From Chitinophaga sp. CF418 (lineage in GTDB: Bacteria > Bacteroidota > Bacteroidia > Chitinophagales > Chitinophagaceae): a DNA stretch of 64,000 nt. Within the stretch, counting starts at the first letter, position 1, and each line of letters begins with the position of its first letter. The notes beneath the pieces were generated by a model. It was given only the letters and a program-made list of their open reading frames with translations. It ran no database searches and was not told the DNA's origin. The stretch covers positions 1-64,000 of the forward strand of contig NZ_FRCN01000022.1 of the NCBI RefSeq assembly GCF_900142925.1, in the 5' to 3' direction. This document shows, one piece after another, positions 6,525 through 15,063 of this stretch. The translations under genes and the position numbers were made by a program.

Positions 6525-8089
6525 GAAATAACAACGCCCCCCTTTTTTTGGTTGTAGACTTATTCTGTGGATTCGGTGGCACCACGATGGGATATGAGAT
6601 GACAGAAGGGATTGCAAAGGTTATTGCATGTGTTAACCATGATGCTAAGGCGATAAAAAGCCACTGGCTGAATCATCCTGATGTTGAGCACTTCGAAGAG
6701 GATATGCGGACTTTGGACCTAACCAGGTTGACTGAGATAGTTACACACTATCGTCGCCTTTATCCAGGAGCCTATGTAGTTCTATGGGCATCACTGGAGT
6801 GTACCAACTTTAGCCGGGCGAAAGGCGGTCTGCCGCGGGATGCTGACAGCAGGACCCTGGCTGATCACTTGGAGCGATATGTGATAGCCCTGAACCCAGA
6901 TTACATCAAGATAGAGAACGTGGTTGAGTTTATGTCGTGGGGGCCGCTTCGTATCAAGGCCAAAGCGATACATGCCGACCGTACAGATCTGTATGTTGCA
7001 TGGAATAAGGCTACAGGTGAAATGCGTTATGGCTGGGAGCCTTTGAGCAAGAAACGAGGTCAGGACTGGTTGAGGTGGAGAAAGGAAATGTGTGCATTGG
7101 GCTATTACGATGAGTGGAAGGAGATGAACTCTGCGAACTTTGGTGCCTATACTAGTAGGAACAGGCTGTTTGGGGTTTTTGCACGTCCCGGATTGCCCAT
7201 TACCTGGCCAGCGCCTACCCACAGTAAAAAGGCATCACATTATAGCATGCTGGAGTCAATGCAGCAGTGGAAGGCTGTTAAAGAGGTGCTTGATTTCAAA
7301 GATCACGGAAAAAGCATATTTGGTCGCAAAAAGCCGCTTTCTGAAAAGTCATTAGAAAGGGTCTATGCCGGTCTGATTAAGGAGGTGGCAGGTGGCAAAA
7401 AGTCCTTTATTGCCAAATACTACAGTGGCCGTCCTGCGGGTAAGGTTACATCCATTGAATCGCCTGCAGGTACTATCGCCTGTGCGGGAGGGCAGGCACT
7501 CGTTCAAACAGCCTTTCTGGCAAACTATTACAGTTCTGGCGGGGAGCTGAGTAGTATTGAAGCACCTGCGGGAACCATAACAACAAAAGACAGAATTTCC
7601 GTAGTACAGGCGGAGCGCTTCTTGCTACAAACAAGTTACTGTAATACTGGTTCGTCAATAGAGAAGCCAGCGCCCCCGTTACTTGCCAGCCGTCGACATC
7701 ATTACCTGGTTAACCCCTCCTGGGGTGGATGTATTTCCTCCGTTGAGAATCCATGTCCCGTTATTGTGGCCAGGCAGGACAAAGCGCCAATGCACCTTGT
7801 TGTAACGGAAACCGGGCAATTAGCGATCGAAATATATGAGACGGATAGTCCTGCCACCAAGAAGATAAAAGCTTTTATGGCGGCCTACGGCATCGTGGAT
7901 ATTAAAATGAGAATGCTAAAGGTGTCGGAACTGCTTCAAATCCAAGGTTTCCCAAGGGAATATCAAATGCACGGCACTCAAACGGATCGTAAAAAGTTTA
8001 TCGGCAATAGTGTAGTTCCTGTGGTGGTAAAGTCCTGGGTGCTCGCTTTAGCCGGATCATTATCACGAAATAATTTCAAAGTAGCATAA
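6521..8089 (+). CDS. C5-cytosine-specific DNA methyltransferase
   Basis: Motif I, DLFCGFGG (residues 13-20), binds S-adenosylmethionine. ENV at 132-134 is motif VI, SRNRLFG (from 212) motif VIII and GNSV at 495-498 motif X. The catalytic-loop position reads ASLECTNFS with Cys94, so Glu replaces the usual Pro of Pro-Cys; the nucleophile itself is kept. Between motifs VIII and IX there are several repeats of the form SIE(S/A)PAGTI, the variable target-recognition part. It probably methylates phage DNA to escape host restriction. No restriction enzyme partner is visible. Confidence 0.85.
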   Translation: MRNNNAPLFLVVDLFCGFGGTTMGYEMTEGIAKVIACVNHDAKAIKSHWLNHPDVEHFEEDMRTLDLTRLTEIVTHYRRLYPGAYVVLWASLECTNFSRAKGGLPRDADSRTLADHLERYVIALNPDYIKIENVVEFMSWGPLRIKAKAIHADRTDLYVAWNKATGEMRYGWEPLSKKRGQDWLRWRKEMCALGYYDEWKEMNSANFGAYTSRNRLFGVFARPGLPITWPAPTHSKKASHYSMLESMQQWKAVKEVLDFKDHGKSIFGRKKPLSEKSLERVYAGLIKEVAGGKKSFIAKYYSGRPAGKVTSIESPAGTIACAGGQALVQTAFLANYYSSGGELSSIEAPAGTITTKDRISVVQAERFLLQTSYCNTGSSIEKPAPPLLASRRHHYLVNPSWGGCISSVENPCPVIVARQDKAPMHLVVTETGQLAIEIYETDSPATKKIKAFMAAYGIVDIKMRMLKVSELLQIQGFPREYQMHGTQTDRKKFIGNSVVPVVVKSWVLALAGSLSRNNFKVA

Positions 8090-8100
8090 ATATTAATGTC

Positions 8101-8505
8101 ATGTTAAAAGCTCAAATCATCGGTCACATAGGTAATGACGCCTTTGTCCACACCAACGAAGCTGGAAGTGTTGCAAATTTCAGCGTAGCGCATTCTGAAA
8201 GATGGAAAGACAGCAAGGGCGTCCAGAAGGAGCGCACAACCTGGGTATCCTGCTCTCTTTTCGATAAAGAGAATGTTTATCCCTACCTAAAAAAGGGACA
8301 GCAGGTATATGTTGAGGGCTTCCCAGGGGCAAAACAGTACAAAGACCGGGAAGATAAGCTTATACCGCAGATGACCATTCGTGTTAACAGCATTCAACTG
8401 CTTGGCGGTGCAAAGTCCTCGGGTGCCGGTAATGACCAGGAGACAACCGCAGGCGCTACCGGTGCCGCGGCCGGCAACGACGTTACGGACGATCTGCCAT
8501 TTTGA
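8101..8505 (+). CDS. ssb: Single-stranded DNA-binding protein
   Basis: The 134-residue protein has the OB-fold pattern of bacterial SSB (residues 1-105, with NFSVAHSERW, TTWVSCSLFD and VYVEGFP), a Gly/Ala/Thr-rich linker, and the acidic tail DDLPF that binds partner proteins. It coats single-stranded DNA during phage replication and recombination. It lies between the methyltransferase and a NinG-like gene in the early operon. Confidence 0.9.
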   Translation: MLKAQIIGHIGNDAFVHTNEAGSVANFSVAHSERWKDSKGVQKERTTWVSCSLFDKENVYPYLKKGQQVYVEGFPGAKQYKDREDKLIPQMTIRVNSIQLLGGAKSSGAGNDQETTAGATGAAAGNDVTDDLPF

Positions 8506-8523
8506 TAACCCCTAAACTCTTTA

Positions 8524-8940
8524 ATGCAGGAATTAACACAGCAACAGATCAAGAAGTATTCAGACAAATCAGTATCGCAGCTGATAAAGATCGCAGAACG
8601 GCATTTTAACGCCTATATACGCAAACGGGATGCAAACGGGGACTATTTCACCTGTATCAGTTGTAAGGTCACAAAACACGTCAGTATGATGCATGCCGGG
8701 CATTACCTGAGTGCCGGTCACAATGCAAAGGTCCGTTTTGATGAGCTTAACGTAAATGGCCAGTGCTCAGCATGCAATACACATCTTCACGGCAATCAAG
8801 CCCGGTACCGGGAAAGCTTAGTAAAAAAGATCGGTGCAGAAGCGGTGGAGATCTTGGAGGGTATTTCCCGTATGGTTCAAAAATGGGATCGCTTCTCACT
8901 CATATTTATCATTGAAACATATAAAGCAAAGTGTAAATGA
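8524..8940 (+). CDS. NinG-like recombination protein
   Basis: The sequence has the lambda NinG (Rap) signature: FTCISC near residue 44, MMHAGHYLSAG, DELNVNGQCSACN near 78-90, then LHGNQARYRESL. The Cys and His residues suggest a zinc site in an HNH-like fold. NinG proteins are Holliday-junction endonucleases that aid phage recombination. Its position after ssb is typical. It overlaps the next gene by 4 bases. Confidence 0.8.
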   Translation: MQELTQQQIKKYSDKSVSQLIKIAERHFNAYIRKRDANGDYFTCISCKVTKHVSMMHAGHYLSAGHNAKVRFDELNVNGQCSACNTHLHGNQARYRESLVKKIGAEAVEILEGISRMVQKWDRFSLIFIIETYKAKCK

Positions 8941-9305
8941 GTGATCAGAAAGATCTGACCATCGAGGGGGTATTTGCTAAGCATCACAGGACGCCTCAGC
9001 GGCCGAATCCGTTCTTGTCTCCCTCAATGCAACGGGCAATGGAGGAATGGGCGGAGATACATGGTAAGGGGTTAGAGGCAAGGCAGAAACAACTGCAGGA
9101 GGCATGGGAAAAGGCATCTCCAGACGTCGCAAAGCACATGGCGGAAATTAAAACGCTCATGTTGGAGCTACGGGAAGCTTATACTGTACTTGACCTGGTT
9201 ATCTACGGAGATGTTAACAAGTATCTCACATACCGGGAGCGTGCCCGCAGTTTCTTGCTTCGCATGTATGACAATTACCATGACAGGTTTCATGGTCTTG
9301 ATTGA
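8937..9305 (+). CDS. Phage hypothetical protein (122 aa)
   Basis: Mainly alpha-helical, with a long charged helix (residues 35-95). The N-terminal region contains HHRTPQRPNPFLSPSMQRAM. No catalytic motif. Coupled to the NinG-like gene by an ATGA overlap, so it is part of the early operon. Confidence 0.6.
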   Translation: MSDQKDLTIEGVFAKHHRTPQRPNPFLSPSMQRAMEEWAEIHGKGLEARQKQLQEAWEKASPDVAKHMAEIKTLMLELREAYTVLDLVIYGDVNKYLTYRERARSFLLRMYDNYHDRFHGLD

Positions 9306-9327
9306 TTATTAACAAAATGCACACAAT

Positions 9328-9672
9328 ATGCCGCACCAGCATAAATACCAGCTACAGGCAGAAAACGAGGAGCTAAAAAAACAGGTCGCCGCGCTCACGC
9401 AGGCGCTGGAGACCGAGAAAAGGGAGAACCAGCCGTATATCAAACAACTTAAGCTTGAGGCGGATACATACAGAATAGTTATTGAGCAAATTCTGTTGGA
9501 GATGGAATACGGACAATTTGTAAGGCAACTGCCACCACAATTTATGCAGGAGGTGGCTAAGATCGTCAATGACAGGAATATCCGCCTTGTAGTTTGTGCT
9601 CAAACAAGAGGACTGTCAGTTTACATTAACTGCGAAACCGCACCTGCTCCGGAACCAGGTAAAGAACAATGA
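9328..9672 (+). CDS. Coiled-coil phage protein (114 aa)
   Basis: Residues 5-60 form a clear heptad-like coiled coil (QLQAENEELKKQVAALTQAL), followed by a helical segment and a short Pro/Ala/Glu tail. The stop overlaps the next ATG. It could be an assembly or regulatory adaptor; no family is recognised. Confidence 0.6.
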   Translation: MPHQHKYQLQAENEELKKQVAALTQALETEKRENQPYIKQLKLEADTYRIVIEQILLEMEYGQFVRQLPPQFMQEVAKIVNDRNIRLVVCAQTRGLSVYINCETAPAPEPGKEQ

Positions 9673-10046
9673 TCCAGACAATACAGGAAGCCGCTGAGCA
9701 GTATGTGTTCAACAGTAAGCATACTGGAGGCATACGAGTAATTGAAATTGAAAAGGCCGCCTTTACCGCTGGTGCCGAATGGGCCGCGCCAATGTGGATA
9801 CCGGTAACTGAAAGGCTACCAGAGTTCAATACAGACGTACTCGTTTTGCGATACAATGAGTACAGCAAAAAGTACGACCGCCTAATTGGCCGTCTACATC
9901 CAGCAAAGGAAGACGGACAGTTGGGTGGTCATAGGAAGACGTATGATAAGTACTGGAGCCTGCCTGCTATTCAGTTATTGCATGAAATCCAATATTGGAT
10001 GCCGATGCCCGCTATTCCTGACAGCCTTTTAAACTTCAAACCATGA
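9669..10046 (+). CDS. DUF551-type phage protein (125 aa)
   Basis: The C-terminal half shows the DUF551 pattern: MWIPVTERLPEFNTDVLVL near residue 41 and YWMPMPAIP near residue 111. This domain is frequent in small early phage proteins and has no known biochemical role. The N-terminal ~40 residues include a helix typical of proteins fused to this domain. It is followed at once by a tiny membrane peptide through an ATGA overlap. Confidence 0.75.
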   Translation: MIQTIQEAAEQYVFNSKHTGGIRVIEIEKAAFTAGAEWAAPMWIPVTERLPEFNTDVLVLRYNEYSKKYDRLIGRLHPAKEDGQLGGHRKTYDKYWSLPAIQLLHEIQYWMPMPAIPDSLLNFKP

Positions 10047-10132
10047 TAGCAGCAGCACTTTTCTATATCGGTTCCGCATTGTGGGCAATTGCATCAGGGC
10101 TCTTCACTATTGGGAAAAAGATGAAACCATAA
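10043..10132 (+). CDS. Tiny membrane peptide (29 aa)
   Basis: ATG at 10043 overlaps the preceding TGA. The peptide is one hydrophobic helix (FYIGSALWAIASGLFTI) with a Lys-rich end (GKKMKP). The coupling and clear membrane segment support it as real, although a peptide this short could be chance. Role unknown. Confidence 0.4.
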   Translation: MIAAALFYIGSALWAIASGLFTIGKKMKP

Positions 10133-10158
10133 ACCACCCGGGCGCGGTACGCGGTAGT

Positions 10159-10386
10159 ATGAACATAGAAAAGCAGAAACAGAAAGCGCAGAAAGCTGCT
10201 GATGAATTCAACAGTAAGTATTCAGTAGGAACTAAAATGCATCTGATCGACGATTTTGGGCAGGCCCATGTTATTGAGACATACGCAAAAGCGTCAGTAG
10301 TTAGTTGCCAAGCCGTAGGCTGGGCGACGAGCGACGAAAAGCATTGGGGATCTTATTTACTGGAACGATTCAAACCTATTTTATGA
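10159..10386 (+). CDS. Phage hypothetical protein (75 aa)
   Basis: The ATG at 10159 is preferred over an upstream start that would overlap the tiny membrane gene. The product begins with a Lys/Gln-rich helix, then a beta-rich part (VGTKMHLIDDFGQAHVIETY) like a small SH3 or KOW-type fold seen in short phage proteins. It overlaps the following gene through ATGA. No function assigned. Confidence 0.55.
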   Translation: MNIEKQKQKAQKAADEFNSKYSVGTKMHLIDDFGQAHVIETYAKASVVSCQAVGWATSDEKHWGSYLLERFKPIL

Positions 10387-10730
10387 GTACACAAAAAGAC
10401 CCGCACGAAGCGGAAGATAAATACGACCTGGAAGTTCGCCGGATAGCGGAGATAATAGCACGGACACCCTACAACCCGGAAAAATGGAATGATATAGAGG
10501 CATTTGGATCAGAAGTAAAAGAAAGGCTTATAGACGCAAAGATGTCTGAAGCCCGCGCAATGGTCGCTGAAATGAATACCAGTCACTATAAAGGCTATAT
10601 CACTGGGCTGGCCGCAATGGAACAATTCTACGAAGATACCGAGACTAATATTGACCGCAGGACACAATACGCTCATGCGGCAGCTGTTAGGCTCGGATTG
10701 ATACCATCACCAACAAAAACCGGCGAATAA
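10383..10730 (+). CDS. Phage hypothetical protein (115 aa)
   Basis: An acidic, helical protein starting at ATG 10383 within the previous stop. The central part (EVKERLIDAKMSEARAM) looks like a helical bundle. No motif was recognised. The stop overlaps the next ATG (TAATG). Confidence 0.55.
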   Translation: MSTQKDPHEAEDKYDLEVRRIAEIIARTPYNPEKWNDIEAFGSEVKERLIDAKMSEARAMVAEMNTSHYKGYITGLAAMEQFYEDTETNIDRRTQYAHAAAVRLGLIPSPTKTGE

Positions 10731-10894
10731 TGACATACGAGGAAAGGATACATGATGTTTCAAGGAAGCTGCATGAGCGAAGGCGACATTATGACTGCTC
10801 GTATCTCCGGCATCTGGCTATAAACATCCAAAACGGTAAAAAAGGGGAAAAATCCCCTGCTATACAGGTTTTTTCCGACGCATCTTCCAAGTAG
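10730..10894 (+). CDS. Small basic phage protein (54 aa)
   Basis: It starts at ATG 10730, overlapping the previous stop (TAATG), and ends with TAG at 10892-10894. The product is Arg/His/Lys-rich (SRKLHERRRHYD). A GGGGAAAAATCCCC inverted repeat lies within the gene near 10842-10855 and could be part of a transcript-ending hairpin. It closes the early operon. Confidence 0.45.
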   Translation: MTYEERIHDVSRKLHERRRHYDCSYLRHLAINIQNGKKGEKSPAIQVFSDASSK

Positions 10895-10899
10895 TTTTG
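10892..10899 (+). promoter_or_regulatory. Bacteroidota-type -7 box
   Basis: TAGTTTTG fits the Bacteroidota -7 consensus TAnnTTTG and lies 20 bases before the next ATG. The -33 region is only T-rich, without a clear TTG, so the match is partial. It would start a separate transcript at the junction of early and late genes. Confidence 0.4.
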
Positions 10900-10919
10900 T
10901 ATCCTAAAAATCAAACACT

Positions 10920-11369
10920 ATGAGCACATTTGAAAAAATTAATTCCCTTGTATCAAGGGCAGACACGTTGGTTGATGATATTCATTGGGTACAGGGGTAC
11001 CCCTCAAAGAAACTGGAGGCGGAAGAAATTCATGATCAATATTTGGCAACTACTGAAGAAATTAAATGTATAGTTGGTAATATACAGCGAGAAATAGATT
11101 TTGTCCTTTTAGATGGAAAGGTTAGCTTAATTGGAAGGTGTATGCATGTTATATTAATATTTATAGCAGTTGTCATCACTGCTGTTGTGATTGGTTTTAT
11201 AGACGTGACCTTACAACCTTTTTCTTTGAAATTAATTAAGCCTGAATTGGCAATTCAATTTGTATTGAACAACACCTGTTCTTTAATAGCAGCGTACATT
11301 TCATATTTTTGGGGCATGAAGAATGGTCGTTTGCATATACTAGATATTTTCAATAATGATTTGGATTAA
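10920..11369 (+). CDS. Two-TM membrane protein (149 aa), unknown role
   Basis: The N-terminal ~70 residues are charged and helical. Two hydrophobic segments follow, at about residues 77-98 (VILIFIAVVITAVVIGFI) and 118-133 (NTCSLIAAYISYF). The gene is more AT-rich than its neighbours and has its own putative promoter. It overlaps the GpZ-like gene by 14 bases. Its position between replication and packaging modules suits a moron or superinfection-exclusion gene, but this is inference. Confidence 0.55.
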   Translation: MSTFEKINSLVSRADTLVDDIHWVQGYPSKKLEAEEIHDQYLATTEEIKCIVGNIQREIDFVLLDGKVSLIGRCMHVILIFIAVVITAVVIGFIDVTLQPFSLKLIKPELAIQFVLNNTCSLIAAYISYFWGMKNGRLHILDIFNNDLD

Positions 11370-12021
11370 TTCTGCGCCAATAATAAAGACCTTCCGGAGT
11401 GCGCAGCAGCAGTTAGGGGAACGAAAGTTCAACCAAGCAATTAGCAGAGGGCTGAATGAGGCGATTCTACAAGGTAGGACTGAAGCTCGCATGGCAGTCA
11501 AGGCGGTTTATAACATACCACAAAGATATGTTGGCGGGATAAATATCATTAAGGCAACGTCCTTGTCCCTGGAAGCTAAAATCTATGCGAGTACTAAACC
11601 CATCCCTATGGATGCTTTTTCGCCTACGTTCCAGCAGCATGGGAAAGCGCTTACTATTTCACGTAAGGGAGAGCAGAAAGAACGGGCAGTAAAAAGACGC
11701 GGAAACAATGCGGCTGGTGTTACAATAGAGGTCTTGAAGGGGAAAAAGGAAGTTGTACCGTTTGCATTTATGATACCTGGTGCGAAGCCACGAGTCTTTG
11801 CCCGGGGGGAGTATCGCAACTCATACGGATTTCATCGTCGCTCATCCCGCGTCAATAAGGAGGGCAATGATACTCCTGTAAAGCCCTTGTTGTCTGTTAC
11901 TGTTCATGCAGCTGTGATTAATAAGAAGGCGATGGAAAAGATTGAAAGGAAGGTTTTGGATGTATATCCAAAGTCAGTTGCTAGGAATATTGAATATATG
12001 TTAAGCAACATGTCTTCTTGA
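11356..12021 (+). CDS. Prophage minor tail protein Z (GpZ-like)
   Basis: A basic 221-residue protein with the pattern of lambda GpZ and Mu-type tail-completion proteins: an N-terminal helix with ISRGLNEAILQGRTEARMAV, the AVYNIPQRYV segment, and AFMIPGAKPRVFARGE near residue 138. Such proteins complete the tail tip near the head joint. It is unusual that it precedes the terminase; in lambda it follows the head-tail genes. It ends with TGA, followed by a G-rich tract. Confidence 0.65.
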   Translation: MIWINSAPIIKTFRSAQQQLGERKFNQAISRGLNEAILQGRTEARMAVKAVYNIPQRYVGGINIIKATSLSLEAKIYASTKPIPMDAFSPTFQQHGKALTISRKGEQKERAVKRRGNNAAGVTIEVLKGKKEVVPFAFMIPGAKPRVFARGEYRNSYGFHRRSSRVNKEGNDTPVKPLLSVTVHAAVINKKAMEKIERKVLDVYPKSVARNIEYMLSNMSS

Positions 12022-12029
12022 TAAGAAGA

Positions 12030-12062
12030 GGGGCGGGGCAGCATGGGCCAGTAGGGGGGGGG
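12030..12062 (+). other. G-quadruplex-type motif before terminase genes
   Basis: Four G runs occur in order: 12030-12033, 12035-12038, 12045-12047 and 12054-12062 (nine Gs), separated by loops of 1, 6 and 6 bases. This meets the usual G3+N1-7 rule for an intramolecular quadruplex on the plus strand. It lies in the only real gap between gpZ and the small terminase, where a packaging signal or control element would fit. Confidence 0.5.
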
Positions 12063-12091
12063 CGGTTTGGGTCCTTCCCCTACCCTTTGGC

Positions 12092-12113
12092 TTGCGGCTA
12101 CCCCGAGCCGCAA
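12092..12113 (+). terminator. Hairpin upstream of small terminase
   Basis: TTGCGGCT (12092-12099) pairs perfectly with AGCCGCAA (12106-12113) around a 6-base loop, followed by A-rich DNA rather than T-rich. It might slow transcription, or be part of the packaging-site structure together with the G-rich tract. Confidence 0.4.
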
Positions 12114-12151
12114 AAAATCGCTAGCGAACAGAAAATTGTAAGTACGCATTA

Positions 12152-12793
12152 ATGGGAAAAGGTACGCAGGAGAAAATAATATCAGTCAGGTCATTTGCAG
12201 TACAGATCGGCGTTTCCGAGGGAGCGGTACGCAAGGCAATTAAGTCATGGAAGTTTACAGTGGGCGTCCAGGAGGACGGGAAGATAAACGCGGTTGCCGC
12301 AATGGACGATGCATGGGTGAAGAAGCAACTGGTCGTTAAGGCGAAGGCCGGCGTGAGCAGAACCAAGGCGATTGAAAAGATAGATGCCAAAATAAAAGGG
12401 AAAGTATTTGAAAGCGCTGATGCTGATGAAGGTGAAGATATGGGAGAGCAGGGCGATGATGAAATTGATTTGGACGAGGATATTGCTGATAGTATAAAGG
12501 TCACTAAATCGTTGAAGGCAGCAGAGGCGATGAGGCGGCGGGAAATAGTTGCCTTGGCTCTTGATAAGAAGAAGCTTCAGGAGTTGGAGGGAATTCTCGT
12601 CCGGCGTGATGCGGTTGATAAGTCTTTATTCTTATTAGGTAGTCAGCTGAAGAAAGCTATACTAGATATTCCAGCGAGATGTGTCAGGGATATTATGTCG
12701 GCGGAAACAGAGGTGGAAGGCATCAAGGTTCTAACGGATGAAATAGTATTAGTATTGAACACATATGCTAATTTGAAAGCGGACATTAAATGA
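12152..12793 (+). CDS. Terminase small subunit (Nu1-like)
   Basis: The 213-residue protein begins with a helix-turn-helix domain (RSFAVQIGVSEGAVRKAIKS, residues 12-31) for packaging-site recognition. An acidic linker follows (about 90-110), then a helical C-terminal region with LDIPARCVRDIM typical of Nu1-like small terminases that contact the large subunit. It overlaps the large-subunit gene by 4 bases. Confidence 0.75.
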   Translation: MGKGTQEKIISVRSFAVQIGVSEGAVRKAIKSWKFTVGVQEDGKINAVAAMDDAWVKKQLVVKAKAGVSRTKAIEKIDAKIKGKVFESADADEGEDMGEQGDDEIDLDEDIADSIKVTKSLKAAEAMRRREIVALALDKKKLQELEGILVRRDAVDKSLFLLGSQLKKAILDIPARCVRDIMSAETEVEGIKVLTDEIVLVLNTYANLKADIK

Positions 12794-14682
12794 TAGAGAA
12801 GCACGATCGGATAGACTTTTCTTTATTGGGTGGGTTCCAGGCAGGAATTACACCAGATCCCGATATGACTCCGCGAGAGTGGGCTGATACATTTAGAATT
12901 TTGCCCGATAGTTCTGCGCGGCCAGGTAAATTCAGTAGCGACTTCACTCCGTATGTTAAGGAGCCGATGGACCGGCTGTCGGTCAATGATCCTGCTCAAA
13001 AGGTAATTGTAAAGAAGTCATCTCAGGTGGGGTTTACAGAGGTTGGAAATAACTGGTTGGGTTATGTGATAGACAAGGCGCCAGCGGGAATGCTGTATGT
13101 TATGCCTACAGATACTATGATGAAAGATACCTCAAAGAACCGCATTGAGAAGATGATTGAATCCACGCCTGCTATATCAGACAAGATCGCTGCTAAGAGG
13201 TCTAAGGATAGTTCTAACACACTTATGTTCAAAGAGTTCAGGGGCGGATTCGTGAAAATGGTTGGGGCTAATTCTCCTGTCGGCCTGGCATCGACGGCTG
13301 TAAGGTTTGTTTACATGGATGAGATAGATAGGTATCCGCTAAGTGTGGGAGGAGAAGGATCTGCAGAAGGATTGGCAGAAACCCGTACAATTACGTTCGG
13401 TGCGCGGAAAAAGATATTACTCACCAGTACTCCAACAATAAAAGGGACCAGCGCCATTGATGCGAGATTTGAAACAACAGGGCAACGGTATTATCACGTG
13501 CCTTGTCCGTTTTGTAATGAGTACCAGGTCTTAAGTATTGATCAAATTGTATATGAACCCGGCAAATACAGCGAGGCGAAATATCGGTGCTGTTCTTGTC
13601 AAGCGCTAATTGACGAACGATTTAAGGCGAGAATGCTCAAGCAGGGCAAGTGGATCCCAAGGTATCCAGAACGAGAAGACGGACTTGTGTATGGGTATTT
13701 TATAAACGCTTTATACTCTCCGTCGAACTGGTATCCATGGTCACAATTAGTTAAAGAGCGGGATGAAGCTGAAAATAATATTCCAAAGAAGATTGTGTTT
13801 ACCAATACAAAGCTGGGGGAAGCCTATGAGTCGGATGAGAAGGGGGATAAGCCAGATTGGGAGAGTCTTTACGATCGTTCAGTAGATTATCTGCCGGAAC
13901 CATTTTCTTCAGTTACGTTTATTACTGCAGGAGTAGACGTCCAGGCGGACCGGTTAGAAGTGGAAATTGTAGGTTGGATTAAAGGGAAAATAAATCAGAG
14001 TATAGAATATTTGCAAATTATTGGAGATACTTCTCAAAGCGAAGTATGGGAGGAATTAGCGAAAATTCTAAATAAAACATGGGTTAGACAGGGAGATAAT
14101 AGCATTCTTCCGTTGCGTTTGATGGCTTTAGACACTGGTTATAATACATTGAAATGTTATTAGTTTGCGCAGAAGCATGGCACCAGTAGGGTGATTCCGG
14201 TTAAGGGACGGGATAAGTTAGGAATGTTATTTTCAGCACCACAGATAACTGATATTGTGAAGGGAGGGCAAAAGGTAGGTAAGGTAAAAGTGTGGGGCGT
14301 TGGCGTTAGTCTTATAAAAACCGAAATTTACGGGTGTCTAAAAAAGAGAGTTGATCCTGACACTGGAGCAATACCCGATGGATATTGTCATTTTCCAAAG
14401 CGAGAGCCATCATATTTTCGAGGGCTCACGGCTGAGGAGGTTGTATTGGTCACAAACAAAAAGGGATTTGAAGAATATCAATGGCAAAAAAAATACAAAC
14501 GAAATGAACCGCTAGACTGTAGAGTGTATGCACGAGCGGCGGCCGCCGTTGTAGGGATGGATCGGTGGTCTAATGAACGTTGGGATCGGGAGCGCGGAAT
14601 GGAGTATCCAATTGCTGTTCCAAAAGCAAAGCAAACAACCAAAAAGAAAAACAATAATAATACGTCTAGTTTCTGGAACTAA
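12790..14682 (+). pseudogene. Terminase large subunit (GpA family) interrupted by in-frame TAG
   Basis: The frame encodes a GpA-type packaging ATPase and nuclease. There is a Walker-A-like SSQVGFTE (about residues 77-84), Walker B VYMDEIDRYP (Y175-M-D-E178), zinc-like cysteine pairs in CPFCNEY and CCSCQ, and nuclease motifs VDVQADRLEVEIVGW and MALDTGYNT. A TAG codon at 14161-14163 (codon 458) stops it, yet the same frame continues as family sequence (FAQKHGTSRVIPVKG) to TAA at 14682. Total length without the stop would be 630 residues, close to GpA. Elsewhere in the phage TAG ends genes normally, so recoding is unlikely. A nonsense mutation or sequencing error fits best. Confidence 0.8.
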
Positions 14683-14691
14683 AAGCCTTTA

Positions 14692-15063
14692 ATGCCAAAA
14701 AACCAAAGCAGAGTTAATACCATATCTCCTGTTTATCGGGAAATGATAGAAAAAGTAACTGATGCCACTTGCCAATACTTTAGTGTAACTAAAGATCAGT
14801 TAACTTCTGAATATAAACTTTCCAACGCCCGCCACCTATGTTTCTATATTATAATGGAAAATGCGAAAGGAGTTTATGATTATGATATAGGGAAGTTCTT
14901 TAATAGAAAGAGGACAGCGGTTCAATACGGTATTGGCTGCGTATCCGCACATGTGAATATTTATAGGCAAACTTTAGGCGACCTTAACGCAATAGTGGGT
15001 ATCGCAAATACCTTTGAAAAAAAATATGAATGGCATTTACAACCGATCAGTATACAGCGTTAG
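14692..15063 (+). CDS. DnaA domain IV-like DNA-binding protein
   Basis: The 123-residue product resembles the C-terminal DNA-binding domain of DnaA: VTDATCQYFSVTKDQLTSE, then NARHLCFYIIM, then IGKFFNRKRTAVQYGI, which corresponds to the DnaA signature helix. There is no ATPase domain, so it could bind DnaA-box-like sites without firing initiation. It sits oddly between the terminase and the head connector. Roles as a late regulator, anti-initiation factor or packaging helper are all inference. Confidence 0.6.
   Translation: MPKNQSRVNTISPVYREMIEKVTDATCQYFSVTKDQLTSEYKLSNARHLCFYIIMENAKGVYDYDIGKFFNRKRTAVQYGIGCVSAHVNIYRQTLGDLNAIVGIANTFEKKYEWHLQPISIQR

Noticed and set aside
14161..14163. TAG recoding in the phage
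   Set aside because: Other phage genes end with TAG in expected places, and no CUA tRNA is in the window.
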